From NCBI GenBank assembly GCA_902826685.1, contig CADEFT010000029.1, forward strand, positions 38,936 to 102,935: a stretch of 64,000 bases of DNA. Direction: 5' to 3'. Positions 1 to 8,611 of the stretch are shown in pieces. A model generated the notes under the pieces. The model was not told the origin of the DNA. It made no database searches and worked only from the letters and a program-made list of their open reading frames with translations. The translations under genes and the position numbers were made by a program. Source of the stretch: an uncultured Acidobacteriota bacterium (GTDB lineage: Bacteria; Acidobacteriota; Terriglobia; Bryobacterales; Bryobacteraceae). Each line of letters starts with the position of its first letter. The first letter of the stretch is position 1.

Positions 1-20
1 CTCGTTGGTTTTTCCCCGGC

Positions 21-1595
21 ATGGAAATTGTTTGTAAACGCCATACGGACCTGCCCGGCACGTCCCGGCTCTTCCGCGACCTGCTGTATCACTTCGATCG
101 CGTCGAGCGATTCTATCCGCACAATCCACTCGATCCGGCAAGCTATCAGGCGGCGGCAAAAGCCATCGATTTCCCTGCCGGCCGCCGCGCCGCGCTGATT
201 GCCGCGTTGAAGGCGCAGAATGGCGATTCGGAGGCGCTACATCGCCTGGCGCAGCCCGGCACCGTCGCCGTCCTCACCGGCCAGCAGGTGGGCCTGTTTT
301 CCGGTCCGGCCTACACGCTCTATAAGGCTCTTACCGCCGTACGCCTGGCCGCGCAACTGAGCGAATCGGGCGTACCGGCCGTTCCCGTTTTCTGGCTGGC
401 CACCGAAGATCACGATCTCGCCGAGATCAGCCACTGCTGGACTCTCGACACCTCCGGGCACACGGTCCGTTTGGGCGTGCCGGATGGTCCGCCCGACCGG
501 CCAGTGGGCGGTCTACCCATCGCCGATCCCCCGCTCGAAGCTTTGCGCGCTTCACTGAGCGGCTTCCCGTCAGGCGATGAAATCTTCGACAAGGTTCGGG
601 CCGCCTATGCGCCAGGGATATCCTTTGGCCAGGCGTTCACCACCCTGCTACGCGATCTGCTGGCGGGTTACGATCTGCTTTTCTTCGATCCCATGCACGC
701 GGATTCGCGGCGTCTGGCCGCGCCGCTGCTCAGCCAGGCCGTGCTGGCCGCGCCGGAGCTGAGCCGGGCGCTTCTGGAACGCAGCCGCGAGTTGACGGCG
801 GCCGGCTATCACGCCCAGGTGCATTTCGAAGATCATACGTCGCTGGTGTTTCTGCTCGACGACGGTCACCGCCGCGCCTTGCGCCGCCGCGACAACGAAT
901 ACTCCTTCGGCGACCGTAAGTTTTCCGCCGCCGATCTGGCCGCCCGCGCCGAATCTCTTTCGCCCAACGCGATTCTGCGGCCGGTCGCGCAGGATTACAT
1001 GTTTCCCACGGTCGCCTACATCGGCGGTCCGGCCGAACTCGCCTATCTGGCGCAGTCGGAAGTGGTGTACCGGCATCTGCTGGGCCGCATGCCCGTGGCC
1101 GCGCCACGCACCGGGTTCACGCTCATCAACACGCGGGCCCGCAAATTGATGGATCGCTATCAACTGCGCCTGGAGTCGTTCTTCGGCGGTGAAGACGCCT
1201 TGAGCGAAGAGATTGCCGGACGCCTCACACCGCCCGAAGTCGCCTCCGCCATTGCCAGTGCCCGCGCCACCACCGATTCCAGTTTGGCGCAACTGCGCGG
1301 CAGCGTCGCGGCGTTCGATACCACGCTGGCCGAAGCGCTCGACCGCGGCTCCGCGAAGATCCGCTATCAACTTGAAAAGCTTGAGCGCAAGGTCGGCCGT
1401 GAGACCATGCGCCGCAACCTGCGCGCGCAGGAAGAGAGCGCCTATCTGAACGGGCTGCTCTATCCGCACAAACACCTGCAGGAGCGCTTCTACACCATTC
1501 TTCCCTTCCTCGCCCAACACGGGACGGAGATCGTCGCCGAGCTATACAATAACGTTCGGCTCGATTGTCCCGATCATCACATCGTTTACCTCTAG
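21..1595 (+). CDS. bshC: Bacillithiol biosynthesis cysteine-adding enzyme BshC
   Basis: Predicted cytoplasmic enzyme that adds cysteine to glucosaminyl-malate, the last step of bacillithiol synthesis. The 524-residue length matches the family. Family-typical blocks are visible: TVAVLTGQQVGLFSGP near residue 81, VPVFWLATEDHDLAEI near 121, and a charged helical C-terminal half (about 380-480) that fits the BshC coiled-coil region. The ATG at 21 is the first in frame, but no clear Shine-Dalgarno precedes it. It heads a plus-strand run: the next gene starts 7 bases after its stop. BshA and BshB are not in the window. Family assignment is confident; activity is inferred from the family. Confidence 0.92.
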   Translation: MEIVCKRHTDLPGTSRLFRDLLYHFDRVERFYPHNPLDPASYQAAAKAIDFPAGRRAALIAALKAQNGDSEALHRLAQPGTVAVLTGQQVGLFSGPAYTLYKALTAVRLAAQLSESGVPAVPVFWLATEDHDLAEISHCWTLDTSGHTVRLGVPDGPPDRPVGGLPIADPPLEALRASLSGFPSGDEIFDKVRAAYAPGISFGQAFTTLLRDLLAGYDLLFFDPMHADSRRLAAPLLSQAVLAAPELSRALLERSRELTAAGYHAQVHFEDHTSLVFLLDDGHRRALRRRDNEYSFGDRKFSAADLAARAESLSPNAILRPVAQDYMFPTVAYIGGPAELAYLAQSEVVYRHLLGRMPVAAPRTGFTLINTRARKLMDRYQLRLESFFGGEDALSEEIAGRLTPPEVASAIASARATTDSSLAQLRGSVAAFDTTLAEALDRGSAKIRYQLEKLERKVGRETMRRNLRAQEESAYLNGLLYPHKHLQERFYTILPFLAQHGTEIVAELYNNVRLDCPDHHIVYL

Positions 1596-1602
1596 GAACT
1601 TC

Positions 1603-2367
1603 ATGTACGTCAACACGGTTAAGCAGGCCCTCAAGCAGGGCAAGGTGCAACTCGGCACGTCCTATGGGATGCTGCGTTCGGCCGAAGTGGGCAAGATACT
1701 CGCCGCGGCCGGCTTCCACTGGGCGTTCATCGACAATGAGCACGGCTACTATGGAATCGAAACGTCTTCCGATATCTGCCGTGCCGCCACCGCCGCCGGC
1801 CTCTGCCCGGTGGCGCGCGTCGCCGACCTGCGCTACGACCTGGTCGCCCGCTCGCTCGATAGCGGCGCTCCCGCCATGATGTTCCCTCGCGTCGAATCGG
1901 TTGAGCTGCTTGAGCGCGCCATCAGTTGGACCAAGTTTCCTCCCCTGGGCGTGCGCGGCTACGGCCTGACACCGCATCACGTCAACTATGAGAAAGTGAC
2001 CATTCCGCAGATCATCGAACACACCAACGAGCACATGCTGGTGGTTCTGCAGATCGAAACCAAGAAGGCTTTCGAGATGCGCGACGAGTTGATCTCGGTT
2101 CCCGGCATCGACGCCGTCATGATCGGCCCGGCCGATTTCTCCATCTCGCTCGGCGTGCCCGGCGACTTCATGAATCCCGTCCTGGTGAAGCACATGCAGG
2201 CGGTGCGCGACACCTGCCTCAAATACAAGGTCGCACCCGGGACGCAGACGCGTAATCTGCCGCTAGCCAAGTTCTGGCGCGAAGAGGGCATGCTGTTTCT
2301 CGGCTGCTCGAGCGAAGTGGCCATGATGTACGAACGCGGCCTGGAGCTGACCAGCCAGCTCGCCTGA
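1603..2367 (+). CDS. HpcH/HpaI family class II aldolase
   Basis: A 254-residue protein of the 2,4-dihydroxyhept-2-enedioate / 2-dehydro-3-deoxyglucarate aldolase family, which performs metal-dependent retro-aldol cleavage giving pyruvate and an aldehyde. Visible family features are FIDNEHGYYG (residues 42-51, with the catalytic-type His47), the metal-ligand region around LQIETKKA and the IGPADFSISLG block near 166. The exact substrate cannot be told from sequence. It lies 7 bases after bshC and 4 bases before the histidine kinase gene, so the four genes 21-4850 are probably co-transcribed. Confidence 0.88.
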   Translation: MYVNTVKQALKQGKVQLGTSYGMLRSAEVGKILAAAGFHWAFIDNEHGYYGIETSSDICRAATAAGLCPVARVADLRYDLVARSLDSGAPAMMFPRVESVELLERAISWTKFPPLGVRGYGLTPHHVNYEKVTIPQIIEHTNEHMLVVLQIETKKAFEMRDELISVPGIDAVMIGPADFSISLGVPGDFMNPVLVKHMQAVRDTCLKYKVAPGTQTRNLPLAKFWREEGMLFLGCSSEVAMMYERGLELTSQLA

Positions 2368-2371
2368 CCGG

Positions 2372-4240
2372 ATGTCGTTCCGAACCAAGCTTCTGGCCTC
2401 GTTCGCCGCGCTCGGTCTCGCCGCCATCGCCGTCACCGACTGGCAGGCGTCCAGTTCGGCCTCCACGGCCCTGCTTGCCGGAACCTATGAGCGGCTTACG
2501 GCCATTCGCGAAACCAAGCGCCAGTTGATCGAAACCTACTTTCGCGATCTGTCGAGCCACGTGCTCGCGCTCTCCGCCGATGAATCTACCTTCGAAGCGC
2601 TCACGCAGTTCCGCGCCGCTTGGGAATCGTTGCCTGAGCCGCGCCTGGCAACCCTCCAGAGGGCGTTTGGCGATGAGGCTCGCGATCTGATCGTCCTTCC
2701 CCAGGGACTTGGAAGTTACGGCAAGGTCCACGCGCGCTATCATCCCACGCTGCACCGGTATCAGACCGCGTTCGGCTTTTACGACATCTTCCTGATCGAC
2801 ACCGGCGGACGCATCGTCTACACCGTATTCAAGGAATCCGACATCGGCGGGCATCTGCGCCAGGGGCCGCTTGCGTCCACGACTCTCGCCCGGGCATTTG
2901 AACGCGCCCTGGCGCTCGATGCGCCGGAGAAAAGCGTGCTCGAAGACTACGCCCCCTATGCCCCTTCGCAGCATTCGCCCGCCGCGTTTGTGGCCGCACC
3001 CATCTGGCGGGCGGGTGCCAAGGCCGGCATCCTCGCGATTCAGGTATCGGCGGGCGAAGTGAGCCGCGCCATGCAAAGCGAAGCGCTCGGCGGCAGCGGG
3101 CGCGCTTATCTGATCGGCGCCGACGGTAAACTGCGCAGCGAGGTTCGCGATTCTCCGGAAACGGCCATCCTGCGTCTCTCGCTCGATCGCGCCCTTTTCG
3201 AGCGCAAGCCCGGTACGGAAACCGGCACCGGACTAAACGGAGCCTCAGTCTTGCGCTCCCATACGCCGCTCAGCATCCCCGGCCTCGATTGGATGCTAGT
3301 CGCCGAGATCGACCAATCCGAGGCGTTCGCGCCGCTGCAAAGCCTGCGCACACGCACCGTCCTCGCCGGGCTGGCCGTCAGCGCGCTGTTTCTCGCCGCG
3401 GCCTGGAAGCTCGGACGCTCCGTTTCGCGGCCCGTCCTGGCACTCGCCGAAGGAGCGCGCCGCCTTGCCGAACGCGATTTCAACGTCCGGCTTCCCATCG
3501 AAAGCAACGATGAGATCGGCGAGTTGGCCGCCTCGTTCAACTCCATGGCGCGCCGCCTCGACGAAACCACCGTTTCGCGCGACGAGTTTCAACGCCTGAA
3601 CCAGCGCCTCATCCACGCGCAGGAAGACGAACGCCGGCGCCTGGCGCGGGAGCTTCACGACGACATCACGCAACGGCTGGCGGCCCTGGCCATTCGCGCC
3701 GGCCAGTTGAAGCAATCCACCGGACCGGAGGCGGGCGCGGAAATGGAGCGCATGCAGCGCACGCTGTCGCGAATCTCCGACGATATCCACGGCCTTTCCC
3801 GCCGCCTGCATCCCGCCATTGTCGACGAGTTGGGCCTGGTCGCCGCCATCGAAAGCGAATGCCGGGGATTCTTCGAAGGCGGCGGTCCACCGGTGGAGTT
3901 CGAACACTCGGGCACTACCGCCAACCTCACGACCGACGCGAGCCTGGCACTCTACCGCATCGTGCAGGAATCGCTGCGCAATACGCTCAAGCATGCGCGC
4001 GCCACCGAAGTCCGCATCGGGTTGCATTCCTCGCCCGCCCACGTGAAACTCACAGTGGAGGACAACGGCGCCGGATTCGATCCCGCCGCGCCCGAAAGGC
4101 ATACGGGTCTGGGCCTGGCCAGCATGCAGGAACGCGTTCATCTGCTCAACGGCTCCTTGCGGATCGATTCAAGCCCAAACGCCGGCACCCGCATTTCGGT
4201 AACGCTGCCCTATGAAGAAACCTCGCATCCTGCTAGCTGA
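2372..4240 (+). CDS. Membrane sensor histidine kinase (HisKA_3/NarX-like) with HAMP
   Basis: Sensor kinase of 622 residues. A first membrane span lies at about 5-23, followed by a roughly 300-residue extracytoplasmic sensor region resembling a Cache-type fold and a second span at about 327-348. HAMP follows at about 350-400. The HisKA_3 dimerisation helix carries ARELHDDITQR, with phospho-acceptor His near 428, and the HATPase_c domain shows N-box NTLKHA and the G-boxes DNGAGFD and GLGLASM. It should autophosphorylate and pass phosphate to the NarL-type regulator whose gene overlaps its last 29 bases. The ligand is unknown; the operon position behind bshC hints at redox or thiol stress, which is inference only. 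Confidence 0.92.
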   Translation: MSFRTKLLASFAALGLAAIAVTDWQASSSASTALLAGTYERLTAIRETKRQLIETYFRDLSSHVLALSADESTFEALTQFRAAWESLPEPRLATLQRAFGDEARDLIVLPQGLGSYGKVHARYHPTLHRYQTAFGFYDIFLIDTGGRIVYTVFKESDIGGHLRQGPLASTTLARAFERALALDAPEKSVLEDYAPYAPSQHSPAAFVAAPIWRAGAKAGILAIQVSAGEVSRAMQSEALGGSGRAYLIGADGKLRSEVRDSPETAILRLSLDRALFERKPGTETGTGLNGASVLRSHTPLSIPGLDWMLVAEIDQSEAFAPLQSLRTRTVLAGLAVSALFLAAAWKLGRSVSRPVLALAEGARRLAERDFNVRLPIESNDEIGELAASFNSMARRLDETTVSRDEFQRLNQRLIHAQEDERRRLARELHDDITQRLAALAIRAGQLKQSTGPEAGAEMERMQRTLSRISDDIHGLSRRLHPAIVDELGLVAAIESECRGFFEGGGPPVEFEHSGTTANLTTDASLALYRIVQESLRNTLKHARATEVRIGLHSSPAHVKLTVEDNGAGFDPAAPERHTGLGLASMQERVHLLNGSLRIDSSPNAGTRISVTLPYEETSHPAS

Positions 4241-4850
4241 CGACCACAAGATCGTCGTGGAAGGGCTTCGCAGCCTGCTGGAGCCCGACTACGAACTGGT
4301 GGGCACGGCGGCCGACGGCAGGCAGTTGCTCGAAATGGCGGAACGAACCCAACCGGATGTCGTGGTGGCCGATATCTCCATGCCGCTGCTGAACGGAATC
4401 GAAGCCACGCGCATGCTCCACGCATCGTATCCGGCGCTCAAGATCGTCATTCTCACGATGCACCCCGATGTCGTCTACGCCTCGCGCGCGCTCGAAGCCG
4501 GAGCCTCGGCCTACGTCCTCAAACACTCGGCGCCCGATGAGCTGGTGGCGGCGATTCAGACGGCGCTGCGGGGCGGCACCTTCGTTTCAGACGCCTTGCG
4601 CAATCCGGCGCTCGAAGAGTGGCTCGATCCATCGCGCCGCCACGTGAAGGCGACGCTGGAACTCACCGGCCGCCAGAAAGAAGTTCTACAGCTTCTCGTC
4701 GAAGGCAAGTCGGCGAAAGAAATCGGCGCGATTCTCGAGATCTCACCGCGCACCGTCGAGACCCACAAGTACAAGATGATGGACGACCTGGGCGTCAAGA
4801 CGACGGCCCAACTGGTGCAGCACGCCCTCAAGCACGGTCTTGTCTCCTAG
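4212..4850 (+). CDS. NarL/FixJ-type response regulator
   Basis: 212-residue two-domain regulator. The receiver has acidic pocket residues Asp10-Asp11, phospho-acceptor Asp54 (VVVADISMP) and a conserved Lys in VLKHS. The C-terminal LuxR-type helix-turn-helix is recognisable by LTGRQKEVLQLLVEGKSAKE and SPRTVETHKYKMM. The start overlaps the kinase gene by 29 bases, which implies translational coupling and makes it the cognate partner. It ends 8 bases before the stop of the convergent propeller gene, with no obvious terminator between them. Confidence 0.94.
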   Translation: MKKPRILLADDHKIVVEGLRSLLEPDYELVGTAADGRQLLEMAERTQPDVVVADISMPLLNGIEATRMLHASYPALKIVILTMHPDVVYASRALEAGASAYVLKHSAPDELVAAIQTALRGGTFVSDALRNPALEEWLDPSRRHVKATLELTGRQKEVLQLLVEGKSAKEIGAILEISPRTVETHKYKMMDDLGVKTTAQLVQHALKHGLVS

Positions 4851-4858
4851 GTGCTCAC

Positions 4859-6715
4859 TCAGCCAGGGACGTACTGTGGGGTCGAGTCTTCCCACGGACT
4901 GTCGGTGATCTGGCGCTTGTTGCTCCCATCCGCGTTCATGATGTAGACCTGCCCGTAAGGTTGAAAGGTGTTGTCGTATAGAACAGCCTCATCGCGGTAG
5001 CCGTGCTCGGCGCTGTTGTAGAGGATCTGCCTGCCGCCGTTGGTCCAAACGGCATGCCCGTCCACCGCCAGAGAGTCCGTGAGGCGGCGGAAGCCCGACC
5101 CATCCGGACGAATCGTACAGATATCGAAGTTTCCCCATTTCGTGCCGGTCTCCACACGGCGCGTAAACAGGATCGAACGGCCGTCGGGAGACCAACTCGG
5201 CAGATTGTCGTACTCGACGGTGAGGATTCTCGTCTTTCGCGTTGCGAGGTTCAGAATATGCAGTCCCTTGACATCCTTCGTCCAAACCCGGAACACGATC
5301 TCCTTTCCGTCCGCTGAGCAACTGGGGAAGCCCGAATTCATCGTGCCGTCGGTGAGTTCTTCAAGACCCGATCCGTCGCGGCGGATGCGCATGAGGCGGG
5401 CGGTGCGGTCCCGCTCGGTAAACCAGTGACCCAGCCCGAACACGATCCATTCCCCATCCGCCGACCAGGCCGGCGCGAAGGCGCCCACCAGGCCCGTGCC
5501 CACCAGTTTGGGATTGAGCTTGGCGCTCGCCACATGGTTGGATACGTCGAAGATGCGCTTCCGGTTGGAGCCATCGGCATCCATGATCGCGATCGACGAG
5601 TTATCGGCCTTTTCCGTCAGCACCAGCTTTCCGTCCTTGGAGAAGACCGGCCAGGTGTCGGTGTGCCGGTACTCGACGTTCGGTTCCCAACTATAGAGCG
5701 ATCTGTTCTGCGGCAGAGACCCGAACGTGAACCGCTCGTAAAGGACGGTCCGGCCATCCGGCGACCAGACTGGCGAACGAAGCTTGACCTTTCGCGCGAC
5801 ACTCCCGGCAGTCGAATACAGGCCCTCTTCGGGGCCGCCTTTGCGCCGGTAGGCAATCTCATCGGCGGTCAGATATTGCGGGGCAATCTTGAATCCCGGG
5901 CCCGAAGTGTGTTCGATCCGTTGGCCTGTGGTCACGTCGACCGACACAATCTGCGACACCGTTTGCGCGACCAGGTTCGGCCTCAAGGCCCAATACGTAT
6001 ATTCGATAAGCGCTTCGTAGAAAACGATTCGCTTCCCGTCGCGCGACCATCGCGGAGATCCCTGGCAATAGCCAGGCCGCGCGGAGACGCGCCGGAAACC
6101 CGTGCCATCCGGCCGGATCGCGTAGATGCTCAGTTCCTGTGTGTGCTCCCAGCCCGCGCCGCCGTGGTGGCCGGTCCATTCGGTGTTGCGGTCGGAAGAG
6201 AACGCGATCCACTGCCCGTCTGACGACCATGCCGGGCGAAAGAAGCCGCCCGGCAAACCCGCCTTCCCCGCCACCCCGGCATTGCCCGTCAAATTGCGGA
6301 GACGCCGGGTTCTGAGGTCCAGAATCCAGAGATTGGCAAGCAGGCTGTTTCGCGTACTGACAAAAGCGATTCTCGTTCCATCGGGCGAGACCACGGCGGC
6401 GTCGTCCACGGCCGGCGAATCCGTCAGTCGTTCCGCCCCGCTGCCGTCCACGCGGCAACGGTATAAGTTGGCATTACCCAGGCCGTCGCGCTCGGAAGTG
6501 AACACGATCCACTGGCCATCGGGGGAGAACGAGCCGTTGTAGTCGAGCGTGCCGCTATCGACTACCTTGCGCTCATTCGTTCCATCGGCGCCGCTCAAAA
6601 AGATCTGCGATGCGACCGGCCCGATCCGATTGAGCAGCAGCACCCGCTTGCCCCTGGCGGCGGCCGCGGGGATGGCGATTCCACCGGTGAGAAACTGCCT
6701 GCGAGCGATGGTCAT
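4859..6715 (-). CDS. Tat-exported TolB-like (PD40/WD40-like) beta-propeller protein
   Basis: Start set at the ATG at 6715, because the protein then begins MTIARRQFLTGG, a twin-arginine signal; a longer reading from 6808 has no signal. About 618 residues. The mature protein is built from repeated PD40 blocks of the type WSPDGRTVLY, FSPDGQWIVFTSERDG and WSADGEWIVFGLG, as in the propeller of TolB and in many acidobacterial exported proteins. No catalytic domain is apparent. The role could be ligand or polysaccharide binding in the periplasm; function unknown. It is divergent from the small secreted protein gene at 6839. Confidence 0.8.
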   Translation of the reverse strand: MTIARRQFLTGGIAIPAAAARGKRVLLLNRIGPVASQIFLSGADGTNERKVVDSGTLDYNGSFSPDGQWIVFTSERDGLGNANLYRCRVDGSGAERLTDSPAVDDAAVVSPDGTRIAFVSTRNSLLANLWILDLRTRRLRNLTGNAGVAGKAGLPGGFFRPAWSSDGQWIAFSSDRNTEWTGHHGGAGWEHTQELSIYAIRPDGTGFRRVSARPGYCQGSPRWSRDGKRIVFYEALIEYTYWALRPNLVAQTVSQIVSVDVTTGQRIEHTSGPGFKIAPQYLTADEIAYRRKGGPEEGLYSTAGSVARKVKLRSPVWSPDGRTVLYERFTFGSLPQNRSLYSWEPNVEYRHTDTWPVFSKDGKLVLTEKADNSSIAIMDADGSNRKRIFDVSNHVASAKLNPKLVGTGLVGAFAPAWSADGEWIVFGLGHWFTERDRTARLMRIRRDGSGLEELTDGTMNSGFPSCSADGKEIVFRVWTKDVKGLHILNLATRKTRILTVEYDNLPSWSPDGRSILFTRRVETGTKWGNFDICTIRPDGSGFRRLTDSLAVDGHAVWTNGGRQILYNSAEHGYRDEAVLYDNTFQPYGQVYIMNADGSNKRQITDSPWEDSTPQYVPG

Positions 6716-6773
6716 ACCGTCTGTAACCCCAACCGCCCGCCAATAGTAGCGCGTATCGAAAGCAGTCCCCCGC

Positions 6774-6791
6774 ATCCGAAATTTTTCGGAT
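6774..6791. promoter_or_regulatory. Palindromic operator-like site in divergent intergenic region
   Basis: The sequence atccgaaatttttcggat has two perfect 8-base inverted arms separated by TT. It sits between the divergent genes starting at 6715 and 6839, 59 and 48 bases from the two starts. Either a regulator-binding site or a short hairpin would fit; no regulator is identified. Confidence 0.35.
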
Positions 6792-6838
6792 ATCGACCTC
6801 CTGCCCATTTCGGTTTCAATAGAGTCAAGGAGAACGAC

Positions 6839-7201
6839 ATGCGAAACACCATTCTGACCATGATCCTGGCGGCCACCCTCGGTTGGGCGGCGGAGCCTTT
6901 ACGGAACCTCGAAGCGATGGCGGAAGCGGCGCGCACGCCCGCCGATCACGTGAAAGTGGCCAAGCAGTACCGCCAACGCGCGGATCAGCTGGAAACCAAG
7001 GCGCAGAAGCATGAGTCCGAGGCCAAGCGTCTGGAAACGCAGCCCCGGCCGGCGATCGAACACAAGTGGCCCGCCATGGCGCGCAAACCGTGGGTCGAAG
7101 AGCGGCAACTGGCGGTGCAATCGCGCAAGGCCGCAAACGAAGCGCGCGGTCTCGCGGAAAAGCACCTGTGGCTGAGCGTCGAAACGATGGCCGGCCAGTA
7201 A
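6839..7201 (+). CDS. Small secreted helical protein, unknown function
   Basis: 120 residues with a short signal peptide (hydrophobic TILTMILAATLGWA, cleavage probably near AEPL) followed by a charged, Glu/Lys/Arg/Gln-rich helical region likely to form a coiled coil. A good Shine-Dalgarno (aaggag, 6827-6832) lies 6 bases before the ATG. It is a lone plus-strand gene between two minus-strand genes and runs tail-to-tail into the DUF1501 gene with a 6-base gap. I do not recognise the family. Confidence 0.65.
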   Translation: MRNTILTMILAATLGWAAEPLRNLEAMAEAARTPADHVKVAKQYRQRADQLETKAQKHESEAKRLETQPRPAIEHKWPAMARKPWVEERQLAVQSRKAANEARGLAEKHLWLSVETMAGQ

Positions 7202-7207
7202 CGTCCG

Positions 7208-8608
7208 CTACGACAGGATCGGCTTCACCACTTTGCCGTACACGTCGGTCAGCCGGAAGTCGCGGCCGCTGTAACGGTAGGTGAGCCGTTCATGATCGAG
7301 TCCCAGAAGATGAAGGATGGTGGCGTGCAGGTCATGCACATGGACCTGCCCGTCCACCGCCTTCCAGGCGTATTCGTCCGTTTCGCCCAGAATCATCCCC
7401 TGTTTGACTCCGGCGCCGGCCAGGAACATCGTCCAGCAATAGGGATTATGGTCCCGTCCGGCGTCGGATCGCTCGCCGCCGAGCGATTGATCGTAGGGCG
7501 TGCGTCCGAACTCACCCGTCCACACCACCAGCGTATCGTCCAGCAGTCCGCGCGCTTTCAAGTCCGTTAATAAACCGGCCAGCGGCTTGTCGATTCCCGT
7601 GGCGCTCCTGCGCAGCGTGGTGGAAATCTTGGCGTGATGGTCCCAGCCGTTATCGGTTACCTGGATGTAGCGCACGCCAGCCTCCGCCAGCCGGCGGGCC
7701 ATCAAACATTTCCGGCCGAAATTGTCGGTGGTCTCGCCGCCGATGCCGTAGAGATCGCGCGTCGCCTGCGATTCCTTCATCACGTCGAACACTTCCGGCG
7801 CCTGCATCTGCATGCGAAACGCGAGTTCGTAGGATTGGATCAGCCCTTCGATATTGGGATCTTCCCCCGCCACTTCCTGGTCCATGCGGTTCCGCGCCTG
7901 AATCAGGTCCAGGTGCTTGCGCTGCAGCCCGGGGGCTAGCTCCGGATCGCCCAGATAGCCGATCTTCGAATTCTTCACGGGCGTTCGCGCATCGCCCAGG
8001 CGCGTACCTTGGTAGATGGCCGGCAGGAACACGTTCGAATAGTGGAGCGGGCTGCCGTCGTCGCCATACAGCATGGGACTGATGACGACGAAACCGGGCA
8101 GGTTCTGGTTCTCGGTCCCCAGCCCGTAGACCACCCACGACCCCATCGACGGCCGCACGAATTGCAGCGCGCCCGTCTGAAACAAGCGGATGGCGCCCGG
8201 ATGCGCGGGACTATCGGTCACCATCGCACGCAGCCAGCACAGCTCATCCACCTTCTTTTCGAGGTGCGGCAGCAGGTCCGACATCCACATACCGCAGCGG
8301 CCCGCCTGGCGGAATCCGGAAACCGGCGGCATCAGGCGCGCTCCGTCCTCGTAGCGCTCCTTGGCCGAATTGAGAGAGAACGGAACCTTCTCGCCCGCCT
8401 GATTCTTCAGCCTAGGCTTGTAATCGAACAGATCCATCTGCGATGGCCCGCCCTGCATCCACAGAAGAATCACGCGCTTCGCTTTGGCGGGGAAATGGGG
8501 AGCCTTCGGCGCCAGCGGATTCGCCTGCGCCGCCATGGCGTGGAAAGCAAGCGAGCCGAAGCCGCCGCCCACCGCGCTCAGAAACCGCCGGCGAGAGTTC
8601 GTCGTCAT
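7208..8608 (-). CDS. DUF1501 family Tat-exported protein (sulfatase-like fold)
   Basis: 466 residues with a clear Tat signal (SRRRFLSAVGG, ending near AMAAQA). Characteristic DUF1501 blocks are RVILLWMQGGPSQMDLFDYKP after the signal, DNGWDHHAKI, and VVWTGEFGRTPYDQ followed by GRDHNPYCWTMFLAGAGVKQG. The fold is alkaline-phosphatase/sulfatase-like, but its activity is not established. The start is supported by ggaggtgagcc just upstream. It follows the cytochrome/DUF1549/DUF1553 gene by 3 bases, the usual paired arrangement in Planctomycetes, Verrucomicrobia and Acidobacteria. Confidence 0.9.
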   Translation of the reverse strand: MTTNSRRRFLSAVGGGFGSLAFHAMAAQANPLAPKAPHFPAKAKRVILLWMQGGPSQMDLFDYKPRLKNQAGEKVPFSLNSAKERYEDGARLMPPVSGFRQAGRCGMWMSDLLPHLEKKVDELCWLRAMVTDSPAHPGAIRLFQTGALQFVRPSMGSWVVYGLGTENQNLPGFVVISPMLYGDDGSPLHYSNVFLPAIYQGTRLGDARTPVKNSKIGYLGDPELAPGLQRKHLDLIQARNRMDQEVAGEDPNIEGLIQSYELAFRMQMQAPEVFDVMKESQATRDLYGIGGETTDNFGRKCLMARRLAEAGVRYIQVTDNGWDHHAKISTTLRRSATGIDKPLAGLLTDLKARGLLDDTLVVWTGEFGRTPYDQSLGGERSDAGRDHNPYCWTMFLAGAGVKQGMILGETDEYAWKAVDGQVHVHDLHATILHLLGLDHERLTYRYSGRDFRLTDVYGKVVKPILS

Positions 8609-8611
8609 GGC

